From Klebsiella quasipneumoniae subsp. quasipneumoniae (GTDB lineage: Bacteria; Pseudomonadota; Gammaproteobacteria; Enterobacterales; Enterobacteriaceae): a stretch of 64,000 nt of DNA. A program made the position numbers and the translations under genes. Numbering within the stretch: the first letter of the stretch is position 1; the number at the start of each line of letters is the position of its first letter. The stretch is taken from contig NZ_CP084876.1 in NCBI RefSeq assembly GCF_020525925.1, positions 4,216,001-4,280,000 of the forward strand, in the 5' to 3' direction. Shown here one piece after another: positions 26,822 through 35,480 of this stretch. Under the pieces are notes generated by a model. That model was not told the origin of the DNA. It was given only the letters and a program-made list of their open reading frames with translations, and did not search any database.

Positions 26822-28357
26822 ATGAGCGAAATCAAGACGCTTGAAATGCCAAAGTGGGGGCTTTCCATGGAAGAAGGCTTGCTCGCTCGGTGGGCAATCC
26901 AGGAGGGTGACAGCTTCACCCCAGGGCAGGAAATCTGTGAGATTGAAACCAGTAAAATCGTCAATGTGCTGGAGGCCCCCTTTGCCGGTACGTTACGTCG
27001 GATACTCGCCCGAGAGGGTGAGACGCTTCAGGTAGGCGCCGTGCTGGCCCTGGCGGCTGACGCTTCGGTCAGCGATGCTGACCTGGACGAATTCGCTGCC
27101 ACTCTGGCTACGGCGAAATCCGCAGCCCCTGGCACGGAGGCTGCCGCGCCGGACGTAGCGGCACAGGCAGGCGCTAAGCCACCTTCCGTTGTTTCGCCGC
27201 CATCCAACAGCCCCGAGCCCCCCGTTGGGCAGACCGACATCCCCGTCAGTCTGCAAGGCGTGACCGATGTGACTCAGGTTAATGCCACGCCCCATGCGTT
27301 ACGACTCTCTGCCCGCTGGGGTGTCGACCTGAAAAAAGTCCGCGGCAGCGGGCGCGGGGATCGTATCTCTGTTTCTGATCTGGAAAGCGCGATCCTTGCC
27401 GCCGGCGGTCGCCTGGCCTCTCCGACGCCCCCTGTTCGTCGCAGAAAAGCGCCCCGCTCGCATGCCGATGACAGCCAGGTATCGGCCACCCCGCTGGCGC
27501 GCCGTCTGGCCGGCAAGCTGGGTATCAACTTGCATGACTGCCGAAGCAGCGGTTCACGCGGCCGGGTGAGTCGCGATGATGTGCTGGCCGCGGCGTTGTT
27601 ACTCGACGAGCACCCGCAGACCAGCCCGGTACAGGAGAGTACCCCGGTACCCTTTGAGAGCATCCCCATGTCCGGTATGCGGCGGGCTATCGCCTCTCGC
27701 CTGCAAACGTCCAAGCAACAGTCTCCCCATTTCCGTTTGAGCATCGATCTCGATCTGGAAAGACTGTTAGCGCTACGTCAGGAAATTAACCGCGAAGTAC
27801 CCGGCGTCAAGATTTCGGTTAATGACCTGCTGGTGAAGGCCTGCGCCCTGGCGCTGGTGGCCGTGCCTGACGTCAACATTCAGTTTGATGAAGCGACACA
27901 AAGTATCCGCCGCTTTGCGGATGCCGACATTTCGGTGGCCGTTGCGCTGCCTGCCGGGCTAATTACCCCTATTGTTCGCTCGGCGAACCGGAAATCAATT
28001 AGCGACATATCGAACGAAATTCACTCGCTGGTGACCAGGGCCAAAGCGGGCACGCTGAAGCCGGAAGAGTTCCAGGGGGGGACCTTTAGCGTGTCAAATC
28101 TGGGGATGCTCGGCGTCCGGCAGTTTGACGCCATCATCAATCCACCGCAAAGCGCAATCCTCGCCATTGGCGCCGGCGAAATGCGGGCGGTAGTTCGCGA
28201 CGGGCAAATCGTCGCGCGCCAGCAAATGACGGTATCGCTATCCTGCGATCACCGGGTTATCGATGGCGCGGCAGGTGCGGCTTTTCTCCGGGAACTCAGG
28301 CGACTGGCTGAAACCCCAACCTTGATGTTTATCCAGGAGACGAGCTATGCACGATAA
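26822..28357 (+). CDS. acoC: AcoC, dihydrolipoamide acetyltransferase (E2) with two subunit-binding domains
   Basis: 511 residues. The N-terminal lipoyl domain has the modified lysine in EIETSKIVNVL (Lys45). A Pro/Ala-rich linker follows. Then there are two peripheral-subunit-binding-like domains: NATPHALRLSARWGVDL with GSGRGDRISVSDL (about 154-195) and SATPLARRLAGKLGINL with GSRGRVSRDDVL (about 220-260). The catalytic acyltransferase domain ends with the DHRVIDGA motif (His near residue 475). It transfers the acetyl unit from E1 to CoA. It starts 3 bp after acoB and overlaps acoD by 11 bp. Confidence 0.93.
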   Translation: MSEIKTLEMPKWGLSMEEGLLARWAIQEGDSFTPGQEICEIETSKIVNVLEAPFAGTLRRILAREGETLQVGAVLALAADASVSDADLDEFAATLATAKSAAPGTEAAAPDVAAQAGAKPPSVVSPPSNSPEPPVGQTDIPVSLQGVTDVTQVNATPHALRLSARWGVDLKKVRGSGRGDRISVSDLESAILAAGGRLASPTPPVRRRKAPRSHADDSQVSATPLARRLAGKLGINLHDCRSSGSRGRVSRDDVLAAALLLDEHPQTSPVQESTPVPFESIPMSGMRRAIASRLQTSKQQSPHFRLSIDLDLERLLALRQEINREVPGVKISVNDLLVKACALALVAVPDVNIQFDEATQSIRRFADADISVAVALPAGLITPIVRSANRKSISDISNEIHSLVTRAKAGTLKPEEFQGGTFSVSNLGMLGVRQFDAIINPPQSAILAIGAGEMRAVVRDGQIVARQQMTVSLSCDHRVIDGAAGAAFLRELRRLAETPTLMFIQETSYAR

Positions 28358-29744
28358 ATACGATGTGCTGATCATCGGCGGTGGTCCTGGAGGATATGTG
28401 GCCGCCATCCGTGCCGGCCAGCTAGGGCTTCGTACCGCATTAGTGGAGAAACAACATCTGGGCGGCATTTGCCTGAACTGGGGATGCATTCCAACCAAGG
28501 CGCTGTTGCATGGCGCTGAGGTCGCGCACAGTATCACCCATGCCAGTCAGCTGGGCATCAGCGTGGGTGAGGTGAACATCGATCTGCAGAAACTGGTGCA
28601 GTTTAGCCGTACCGTATCGCAACAGCTCACCGGCGGGGTGGCGTACCTGTTGAAGAAAAATGGCGTGCAGGTCATTGATGGCACCGCGCGGCTGCGCGGC
28701 AAGGGGCAAATAACGGTCGAGGATGCCCGAGGGGAGACGCGCGATTACCGGGCCGATCACGTGATCCTGGCCACGGGCGCCCGACCACGCGCATTACCAG
28801 GCATCGCGCCAGATGGCGAATATATCTGGACCTATTTCGAGGCGCTGCGGCCTAAGCTATTGCCCAGGTCGCTATTAATCATCGGTTCAGGGGCGATTGG
28901 CGTCGAGTTCGCCAGCCTTTATAACGATCTGGGCTGTAAAGTGACGCTGGTCGAGCTGGCGTCGCAGATTTTGCCAGTGGAAGATGCCGAGGTGTCTGCA
29001 GCAGTGCGTAAGTCATTCGAAAAACGCGGTATTCAGATCCATACCCAGACCCTGGTGACGCAAGTACAGCTCACCGGGACCGGGGTGCGCTGCACCATGA
29101 AAAACACCGGCGCCGAATATTCTCAGGACGTCGAACGCGTGCTGCTGGCGGTTGGCGTACAGCCGAATATTGAAGATCTGGGGCTGGAAACGCTGGGCGT
29201 CGAGTTAGACCGCGGTTTTATCAAGACGGACACCGCTTGTCGCACTAACGTATTCGGGCTTTATGCCATCGGCGATGTAGCCGGCCCGCCGTGCCTGGCG
29301 CACAAGGCCAGCCACGAAGGCGTGATCTGCGTTGAGACACTGGCTGGTGTCGAAGGCGCCCGCCCGCTTGATCGCGACTATGTGCCCGGTTGCACGTATG
29401 CCCGGCCCCAGGTTGCCAGTCTGGGCCTGACGGAATCGACGGCCCTGGCCAGGGGACGGCCCGTCAGGATCGGTAAGTTCTCCTGGCAGAATAATGGTAA
29501 GGCGCTGGCCAGCGGCGAGACAGAGGGTTTTGTGAAGACGATTTTCGATGCTGAAACCGGCGAGTTGCTGGGCGCGCATATGGTTGGCGCACAGGTCACG
29601 GAACTGATCCAGGGGTTTGGCATCGCCCGTCACCTGGAGGCCACAGATGAAAGTCTCCTGTCGATGATCTTCGCGCATCCAACACTTTCCGAAGCGATGC
29701 ATGAATCCATCCTCGCGGCCTGCGATCAACCATTGCATCAATAA
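28347..29744 (+). CDS. acoD: AcoD, dihydrolipoamide dehydrogenase (E3) of the acetoin complex
   Basis: 465 residues. FAD-binding IIGGGPGGYVAAIRAGQLG, redox disulfide GGICLNWGCIPTKAL, NAD-binding LLIIGSGAIGVEFASLYNDLG, second FAD motif GLYAIGDVAG, and the C-terminal His-Glu pair AHPTLSEAMHE. It reoxidises the lipoyl group of AcoC with NAD. It overlaps the end of acoC. A GGGAGG...CCTCCC inverted repeat at about 29753-29804 follows the stop and may end the operon. Confidence 0.93.
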   Translation: MHDKYDVLIIGGGPGGYVAAIRAGQLGLRTALVEKQHLGGICLNWGCIPTKALLHGAEVAHSITHASQLGISVGEVNIDLQKLVQFSRTVSQQLTGGVAYLLKKNGVQVIDGTARLRGKGQITVEDARGETRDYRADHVILATGARPRALPGIAPDGEYIWTYFEALRPKLLPRSLLIIGSGAIGVEFASLYNDLGCKVTLVELASQILPVEDAEVSAAVRKSFEKRGIQIHTQTLVTQVQLTGTGVRCTMKNTGAEYSQDVERVLLAVGVQPNIEDLGLETLGVELDRGFIKTDTACRTNVFGLYAIGDVAGPPCLAHKASHEGVICVETLAGVEGARPLDRDYVPGCTYARPQVASLGLTESTALARGRPVRIGKFSWQNNGKALASGETEGFVKTIFDAETGELLGAHMVGAQVTELIQGFGIARHLEATDESLLSMIFAHPTLSEAMHESILAACDQPLHQ

Positions 29745-29921
29745 GAAATAAGGGAGGCGATAGCTGCGCGATACGGAGTAAGTTGTCCGTTATCCCTCCC
29801 GCACGCCCCGGCAGAAGATCCACCAGAACGGTTACGGCAGGATCTATTGATCTGAAACGCTAAACGCCAGGCGTAAATTCTGTATGTTTAGTAGACAACT
29901 CAACGACAGGAGGAGCGCTCT

Positions 29922-30173
29922 ATGACACAGCACGAACGGTTTTGCCAGGCCTGCGGAATGCCGATGTCCGCACCCGATGCACAAGGGGCCAGCGATAAAT
30001 ATTGCGCGTATTGCAGCGACAGCGACGGTAATCTGAAATCCTGGGAAGAGGCCGTATCCGGTCTGGCGGCTTTTCTCGACTCCTGGCAAAAGGTGGGCGT
30101 AGCGGAATCACGGAAACGGGCAAAACGTTACCTGACGGCGATGCCTGCCTGGGCGCACAAAGCGGACGAGTAA
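29922..30173 (+). CDS. Small zinc-ribbon protein
   Basis: 83 residues with two CxxC pairs near the N-terminus (FCQACGMPM and YCAYCSDSDG), resembling the putative zinc-ribbon family found in many bacteria. The C-terminal part is helical with no known motif. A good ribosome-binding site (ACAGGAGGAGC) precedes the ATG. Isolated gene between the aco operon and the antiterminator operon. Function unknown. Confidence 0.75.
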   Translation: MTQHERFCQACGMPMSAPDAQGASDKYCAYCSDSDGNLKSWEEAVSGLAAFLDSWQKVGVAESRKRAKRYLTAMPAWAHKADE

Positions 30174-30576
30174 TTTGCCCGGGCGGCGGGAAGAAATCAT
30201 TCCGGGGGACAGACCGCCATGCCGACAACGATGCTATAACGTTTTTGAACGCCATCCGGACGGGAATAAATGCGCGTTTGTGGATGGCGACCTGCAGGCA
30301 GGAGCATGCATGGATGGGTTCTTCATGCGGATGAAATAAACGCCTGGCGTTCTCCCTCTTGTCAGGATGCGTTATTGCATGGTTTTTTAAGGGTTCGGTT
30401 TCTGTATTTAACCCGGCACTTTTCACGTCATACAACATATTGATGTGATGAATCTCTCATTTCAACGACACCAACTGGACAGTAAGTTATCGCGTGTGTT
30501 AGTTATTTAATCACGCAAGAGAACAGATTTAATTTAAACAAAAGTTAAACCTTTCTCACTTTGCTAAAAAATTGCA

Positions 30577-30610
30577 TTGATAATGCTTTGGATTCCCGAA
30601 CCATTATCAA
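30577..30610 (+). promoter_or_regulatory. Inverted repeat upstream of the attenuator
   Basis: TTGATAATG (30577-30585) and CATTATCAA (30602-30610) are perfect 9-bp complements 16 bases apart. It may be an operator or, in RNA, a hairpin bound by the GlpP-like protein before the terminator 19 bases downstream. Confidence 0.5.
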
Positions 30611-30628
30611 AAGGGTATGTGAACAGAA

Positions 30629-30666
30629 AGCCCTCAGAGACGCGAGTCTCTGAGGGCTTTTTTTTT
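30629..30666 (+). terminator. Strong intrinsic terminator in the operon leader (attenuator)
   Basis: Perfect 13-bp stem (AGCCCTCAGAGAC, 30629-30641, with GTCTCTGAGGGCT, 30646-30658), GCGA tetraloop, then eight T. It ends 24 bp before the first ATG of an operon whose second gene encodes a GlpP-type antiterminator. The upstream gene stops 450 bp away, so the terminator most likely belongs to this operon's own leader. Confidence 0.85.
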
Positions 30667-30690
30667 GTTTTTTATCTCAGGAGTAAATAA

Positions 30691-31482
30691 ATGTCTAAAG
30701 AACGTCGTCTCTCAAGAATATTCGCAAAAGATGGTAAATCCGTGACCTTAGCGCTGGATGGCTACTATTTTTCCACGAAAACAAATGGTATTGATAATAC
30801 GATAAATCAGCTCCCTGCTCTGGTGGAACACGGCCTGGATTGCGCGCTCGTCACGTACGGCATGTTGAAGAATTATCGTGAAGCGCTGAACAGCGTTCCC
30901 GTTGTGTTACGCGTCGACAGCACGGTCAGTATCTTTGACAATACCGTTCCCGATACTACCCCCGTTTTTTCCGTCGAAGATGCGCTTAAAGTCGCTGCCG
31001 AGGGAGTGGTCTGCATGACCTTCCCCGGCGCCTTCAATGAAGAAAAAACCCACATTATGGCGATGCAACTCGCGCAGGCAGCGGATCGCTGGAACGTACC
31101 GCTGATTGTCGAATCGCTCCCGTATGGTTATCCCGTCACCAGCGATGACTCTAACAACCCGGCGATCATCGCTGCATCGGCCCGCGCAGCGGTGGAACTG
31201 GGCGCGGACGTCATCAAAACGCGTTTTACCGGTTCACCAGAGGACCGACTGATCGTTGAAGCTGCTGGCGTGCCGGTGCTTGCCTTAGGGGGGCCAAAAA
31301 CCGGCATCGATGGTTACTTCAAATTTGTTCAGCACTGTATGCAGATGGGTGCGAAAGGCGTGGCTGTGGGACGAAACATTACCCAGGATCCGCAGCCGGC
31401 GAAAGTGGTAGCAGGTCTGAATGCCATCATCCATGAAAACGCAACAGCGGAAGATGCATACAGCCTCTACATGGCTAAATAA
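30691..31482 (+). CDS. DeoC/FbaB-LsrF-type class I aldolase family protein
   Basis: 263 residues with a TIM-barrel class I aldolase pattern: VTLALDGYYF, VPLIVESLPYGYP, and the probable Schiff-base lysine in GADVIKTRFTGS, then VLALGGPKT and AKGVAVGRNITQ (phosphate-binding end). Closest in style to FbaB/DhnA/LsrF proteins. It would cleave, or transfer from, a phosphorylated keto-sugar made by the kinase two genes on. The ribosome-binding site is CAGGAG. First gene of the operon, directly behind the attenuator. The actual substrate is unknown. Confidence 0.75.
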   Translation: MSKERRLSRIFAKDGKSVTLALDGYYFSTKTNGIDNTINQLPALVEHGLDCALVTYGMLKNYREALNSVPVVLRVDSTVSIFDNTVPDTTPVFSVEDALKVAAEGVVCMTFPGAFNEEKTHIMAMQLAQAADRWNVPLIVESLPYGYPVTSDDSNNPAIIAASARAAVELGADVIKTRFTGSPEDRLIVEAAGVPVLALGGPKTGIDGYFKFVQHCMQMGAKGVAVGRNITQDPQPAKVVAGLNAIIHENATAEDAYSLYMAK

Positions 31483-31496
31483 CATCGGAAATTAAT

Positions 31497-32048
31497 ATGA
31501 TTTCAAATAACACCATCATCCCTTCCATCAGGAAGTATAAATACTTTGAGAAAGCATTATCCTGCCAGTCAGAATATGTGCTGCTATCCGAAGCGAATAT
31601 CGGCAATCTGCAGTCGCTGATTGGCAAATGCCATCAAAGCGGTAAGAGAGTCCTCGTTCACCTTGAATTACTGGGTGGTTTCAAACCGGATCAGGCGGGG
31701 ATCAATCTACTGAAAAATTATTACAAGGTTGATGGTGTTATTTCTTCCAATCTCTCCGCGCTACGCTACGCCAAAAAAGAGGGATTGCTGACCGTATATC
31801 GGGTTTTACTTATCGATTCGCGATCGCTTGATCAGTCGCTCGATATTGTTAAACACAGTCCACCGGACGCAATTGAAATCTTACCTGCTGAATATGCCTG
31901 CCAGTGTCTGGAGTTGATTAGCCGAAATTTGAAAGGCTTTGATGTGGTATTCATCGCCGGAGGCTTTGTTAAGCGCAAATACCTTGTAGATAAAATATTC
32001 CATGCCGGATTTAAAGGGATAACCACCAGCGAGCCCGGCTTATGGTAA
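31497..32048 (+). CDS. GlpP-family RNA-binding antiterminator
   Basis: 183 residues matching the glycerol-3-phosphate-responsive antiterminator family, a small TIM-barrel-like protein: LLSEANIGNLQSLI, KRVLVHLELLGGFKPDQAGI, VDGVISSNLSALRYAKKEG, DAIEILPAEYA, FIAGGFVKRKYLVDK and GITTSEPGLW. In Bacillus, GlpP with glycerol-3-phosphate lets polymerase pass a leader terminator. The family is uncommon in Enterobacteriaceae. Its place as gene 2 of an operon with a leader terminator suggests autogenous antitermination by a phosphorylated pathway intermediate (inference). Confidence 0.82.
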   Translation: MISNNTIIPSIRKYKYFEKALSCQSEYVLLSEANIGNLQSLIGKCHQSGKRVLVHLELLGGFKPDQAGINLLKNYYKVDGVISSNLSALRYAKKEGLLTVYRVLLIDSRSLDQSLDIVKHSPPDAIEILPAEYACQCLELISRNLKGFDVVFIAGGFVKRKYLVDKIFHAGFKGITTSEPGLW

Positions 32049-32068
32049 CCAATAAGGAGTCCACGCGA

Positions 32069-33607
32069 ATGAAAGATGAATACGTCATGGGCATCGACAA
32101 TGGTGGAACCGTCACCAAGGCAGCCATCTATGACCGTAAAGGACAGGTGCTCGCGATCGCCTCAAAATCCACGCAGATGCTGACACCCCGGGAATTCCAC
32201 ACAGAGCGCAGTATCGATGAGCTGTGGGCCGCTAATGTCGAAGTGATTAAAAAAGCGATTGAGCAATCAGGTATCGATGCCAGCCAGATAAAAGGAGTGG
32301 CCGTCACCGGTCATGGTAACGGTCTGTATCTGGTTGACGATGAAGGTCACCCGGTGCGTAACGGCATTATATCCACCGACAGCCGGGCAAAAGAGTACGT
32401 TGAGAGATGGCAACGCTCGCCAGAATTCCTTACCGACATTTTGCCAAAAACAATGCAGTCCATCTGGGCCGGACAACCTGTCGCCTTGCTGGCATGGCTG
32501 AAGGACTTCGAGCCCGAGACGCTGCAAAAAGCGCGTTATATTTTTATGGTCAAGGACCTGATCCGTTTTTACCTGACCGGAGAGGCTTTTCTTGAGCTGA
32601 CCGATATCTCAGGCACCAACCTGATCAACGTACGTGACTGCAAGTATGACGATGAACTGCTGGCATGGTGGGGACTTGATGAACTGCGGGACAAATTGCC
32701 CCCCATCAAACGCTCAACGGAATGCTGCGGAAAAATCACTGACGACGTGGCCCGTCTGACCGGTTTATGCGCAGGTACGCCGGTTTCTGGCGGGGTGTTT
32801 GATATCTCGGCCTCTTCCATTGCCTCGGGGATCAACAGTCTCGATAAGATGGCGATCGTCACCGGCACCTGGAGCATAAACGAATACGTTACCGACCACC
32901 CGGTTATTGATAAAGATCTGTTTATGACCTCCATTTATCCCATTGAGGGTAAATGGCTCATCACCGAGGCCAGCCCCACCTCCGCGAGCAACCTGGAGTG
33001 GTTTATTAACAACTTTATGGAGAGCGATCGGAAAACCTCCGCCGAGCAAGGATCGTCGGTCTATGACCTGTGCAATAAGCTGGTTTCGTCAACGACGCCG
33101 GATGAAAGCCACCTGCTGTTCTTTCCGTTCGTGTTTGGCTCTAACACCATTCCCGACGCCTCGGCCGGCTTTATCGGTGTAAACAGCTTTCATAAAAAAG
33201 CCCATTTTCTGCGGGCGATTTATGAGGGCGTGGCCTTTAGCCATCTCTACCACACCGAGCGCTTGCGCAATATTAACCCGAAGTTAAGCCGCACAATTCG
33301 TATTGCCGGCGGTGTCACGAACTCCCCGGTCTGGCTACAGATATTCGCCGATATCTTCCAGGCCACGCTGGAAATCGTTGACGTCAAAGAGCACGGGACC
33401 CTGGGTACCGCGATGACCGCAGCCGTCATGGTGGGCTGGTTTGCAGAGGTATTTGCTGCCTCAAACGAAATGGTCCATGTCTCACGCACCGTCTCCCCTA
33501 ATCCGGAAAATCACCGGGTCTACCAGACCAAATACCAGCTTTATAAAAACCTGTTATCAGAAATGCAGTCGCCGTGGAAAAGCTGCAGCAACTACATCGC
33601 GCACTAA
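32069..33607 (+). CDS. FGGY-family carbohydrate kinase
   Basis: 512 residues. Actin-like ATPase fold of the FGGY family: phosphate-1 motif MGIDNGGTVTKAAIYD, substrate-proximal AVTGHGNGLYLVD, GVFDISASSIASG, and the C-terminal RIAGGVTNSPVWLQIFADIF adenosine motif followed by GTLGTAMTAAVM. The start at 32069 has AAGGAG nine bases upstream and lies 21 bp after the antiterminator stop; an ATG nine codons earlier overlaps that gene. It phosphorylates a sugar or polyol, which together with the FbaB-like aldolase recalls the LsrK/LsrF pairing. Substrate unknown. Confidence 0.82.
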   Translation: MKDEYVMGIDNGGTVTKAAIYDRKGQVLAIASKSTQMLTPREFHTERSIDELWAANVEVIKKAIEQSGIDASQIKGVAVTGHGNGLYLVDDEGHPVRNGIISTDSRAKEYVERWQRSPEFLTDILPKTMQSIWAGQPVALLAWLKDFEPETLQKARYIFMVKDLIRFYLTGEAFLELTDISGTNLINVRDCKYDDELLAWWGLDELRDKLPPIKRSTECCGKITDDVARLTGLCAGTPVSGGVFDISASSIASGINSLDKMAIVTGTWSINEYVTDHPVIDKDLFMTSIYPIEGKWLITEASPTSASNLEWFINNFMESDRKTSAEQGSSVYDLCNKLVSSTTPDESHLLFFPFVFGSNTIPDASAGFIGVNSFHKKAHFLRAIYEGVAFSHLYHTERLRNINPKLSRTIRIAGGVTNSPVWLQIFADIFQATLEIVDVKEHGTLGTAMTAAVMVGWFAEVFAASNEMVHVSRTVSPNPENHRVYQTKYQLYKNLLSEMQSPWKSCSNYIAH

Positions 33608-33618
33608 GTGAGGAAAAA

Positions 33619-34380
33619 ATGGATCTGAATTTAACGAATCGTACGGCCATCGTGACAGGCGGCGCAACCGGCCTGGGGAAAGAGTTTGTCCTTTCTCTCG
33701 CCAAAGAAGGCGTCAATATCTGCTTTACCTATATGCGGGAAGAAGAGCATCCCGAACGGCTGCTCGAAACGGTGAAGGCCAGCGCGAACGTTGAGATCAT
33801 CGCGGTTAAAACCGATCTCTCTGACGAACAGAGCCGGGAAAATCTGTTTGCCACCTGTATCGACAGACTGGGCAAAGCCGACATTCTGGTGAATAACGCC
33901 GGGATCTGGCTGAGCGGCTACGTCACCGAGATCAGCCCGCAGGACTGGGATCTGGTGATGAATGTCAATCTGAAAGCCATCTTCCATCTCAGCCAGCTAT
34001 TTGTAAATCACTGCCTGCAGCATGACCGGATGGGCAGCATTCTGAATATTACCTCGCAGGCCGCGTTCCACGGCTCCACGACGGGACATGCGCACTACGC
34101 GGCAAGTAAGGCCGGTCTGGTCGCCTTTGCTATCTCTCTGGCGCGGGAAGTCGCCAAACAAAAAATCAATGTGAACAATATCGCCGTCGGGATCATGGAT
34201 ACTGCGATGATCCGTACGAACATTGAGCAAAACCCTGACTATTACGTCAGTCGTATTCCGGTGGGCCGCGTGGCTCAGCCTCAGGAAATTGCCGACATCG
34301 GTGTCTTCATGGTTTCTCCTAAGACCAGCTATATGACGGGAGCAACTCTGGACGTTACCGGCGGTATGTTGATGCGTTAA
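33619..34380 (+). CDS. SDR-family oxidoreductase
   Basis: 253 residues, classical short-chain dehydrogenase: cofactor motif TGGATGLGKE (about residues 12-21), NNAG in ILVNNAGIW, catalytic Ser in NITSQAAF, Tyr-x-x-x-Lys in HYAASKAG. The start (MDLNLTNRTAIVTGG) has GAGG nine bases upstream and leaves 11 bp after the kinase. It would interconvert a hydroxyl and keto group of the pathway sugar. Confidence 0.85.
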   Translation: MDLNLTNRTAIVTGGATGLGKEFVLSLAKEGVNICFTYMREEEHPERLLETVKASANVEIIAVKTDLSDEQSRENLFATCIDRLGKADILVNNAGIWLSGYVTEISPQDWDLVMNVNLKAIFHLSQLFVNHCLQHDRMGSILNITSQAAFHGSTTGHAHYAASKAGLVAFAISLAREVAKQKINVNNIAVGIMDTAMIRTNIEQNPDYYVSRIPVGRVAQPQEIADIGVFMVSPKTSYMTGATLDVTGGMLMR

Positions 34381-34396
34381 TCGAGGGAGAATCATT

Positions 34397-35392
34397 ATGA
34401 AATGTCTGGCAATTGCCGATCTGTTTATCAATGCAGCAATGATGGAATCAGGACTGAAAGCGCTCAGGGATAACGGGATTGAAGTCGAAGTACGCGAGTG
34501 GTCACATGACTCCATTGAGAAACTTCAGGAAGATAATCTGCGGGTTGAACAGGAAGGCGCGGAAGCCGTGGCCTTACCGGAAGATCTGCTTCAGGGAGCG
34601 GGTGATATTGACATCCTGATCACTCAGTTTGCCCCCGTCAATACTGCGGTGTTCGATAAACTACCCACGCTGAAATATGTAGGCGTACTCCGCGGTGGCG
34701 TGGAAAACGTGAATCTTGAGGTGGCGAACGCCCGGGGCGTTGAGGTGATGAACACCCCGGGGCGTAACGCTCGCAGCGTCGCTGAATTCACGGTCGGCAT
34801 GATCCTGGCGGAAATGCGCAATATCGCCCGGTCACACGATGCCCTGCGTGATAAATACTGGCGTAAAGACAGCCCGAACCATCAGGCGATCCCGGAGCTT
34901 GGCGGAAAAGTCGTGGGGCTGGTTGGCCTCGGCCATATTGCCCAACTGGTCGCGGGATTTCTCAGCGGCTTTGGCACGGAGATTATCTTTTACGATAAGT
35001 ACGTTGCAGGCCATGAACGTTATGAGAAAGTCGATTCACTGGACGAACTGGTACAACGCGCCGACGTTATCTCGTTACATGCTCGCCTGACGCCGGAAAC
35101 CGAAAATCTGATTAACGCACACCATTTCGCGCTGATGAAGCGCAGTGCCATCATTGTTAACACGGCACGCTCCGGGTTAATCAATGAAAAAGAGATGATT
35201 GATGCGCTCAGATCCGGGCAAATTATGGGCGCCGCGCTTGATACCTTTGATGACGAACCGCTTCCTGACGACAGTGCATTCTATACCCTGAATAACGTGA
35301 CCATTACGCCGCATATTGCCGGGAGTACCATTGACGCATTCAGTAATTCGCCCAAACGCTTCGCTGAGATCCTTTTAAAGAAACTCAGTTAA
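34397..35392 (+). CDS. D-2-hydroxyacid dehydrogenase family protein
   Basis: 331 residues. Rossmann motif GLVGLGHIAQLVAGFLSGFG (about residues 174-193) and the catalytic Arg-Glu-His set in NTARSGLINE, DDEPLPDD and TPHIAGST. It resembles the phosphoglycerate dehydrogenase group without a C-terminal ACT domain. Fifth gene of the operon, 16 bp after the SDR gene. Substrate unknown; it may oxidise a sugar acid produced by the pathway. Confidence 0.83.
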   Translation: MKCLAIADLFINAAMMESGLKALRDNGIEVEVREWSHDSIEKLQEDNLRVEQEGAEAVALPEDLLQGAGDIDILITQFAPVNTAVFDKLPTLKYVGVLRGGVENVNLEVANARGVEVMNTPGRNARSVAEFTVGMILAEMRNIARSHDALRDKYWRKDSPNHQAIPELGGKVVGLVGLGHIAQLVAGFLSGFGTEIIFYDKYVAGHERYEKVDSLDELVQRADVISLHARLTPETENLINAHHFALMKRSAIIVNTARSGLINEKEMIDALRSGQIMGAALDTFDDEPLPDDSAFYTLNNVTITPHIAGSTIDAFSNSPKRFAEILLKKLS

Positions 35393-35430
35393 ATACTAAA
35401 AGAACCATTAAAGGTATTAACAGGGCCCAA

Positions 35431-35454
35431 TGGGCACGGGTTAACTCGTGCCCA
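35431..35454 (+). other. Intercistronic hairpin before the PTS gene
   Basis: TGGGCACG (35431-35438) pairs with CGTGCCCA (35447-35454). No T run follows, so it is more likely an mRNA stabiliser or processing signal than a terminator within the operon. Confidence 0.5.
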
Positions 35455-35480
35455 ATTCGCCCGCCTTTTAAGGAATCATT

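Larger units (their letters stand above)
30174..30690 (+). other. Leader region of the aldolase-PTS operon
   Basis: 517 bp without a gene. The first 330 bp show nothing I can name. From about 30520 it becomes AT-rich and holds the inverted repeat and terminator listed separately, ending 25 bp before the aldolase ATG. No promoter with good -35 and -10 hexamers at normal spacing was found, suggesting an activator-dependent start. Confidence 0.55.

Noticed and set aside
32042..32068. Earlier ATG for the FGGY kinase overlapping the antiterminator gene
   Set aside because: The ATG at 32069 has AAGGAG at good spacing and gives the usual N-terminus; the nine extra codons do not resemble the family.
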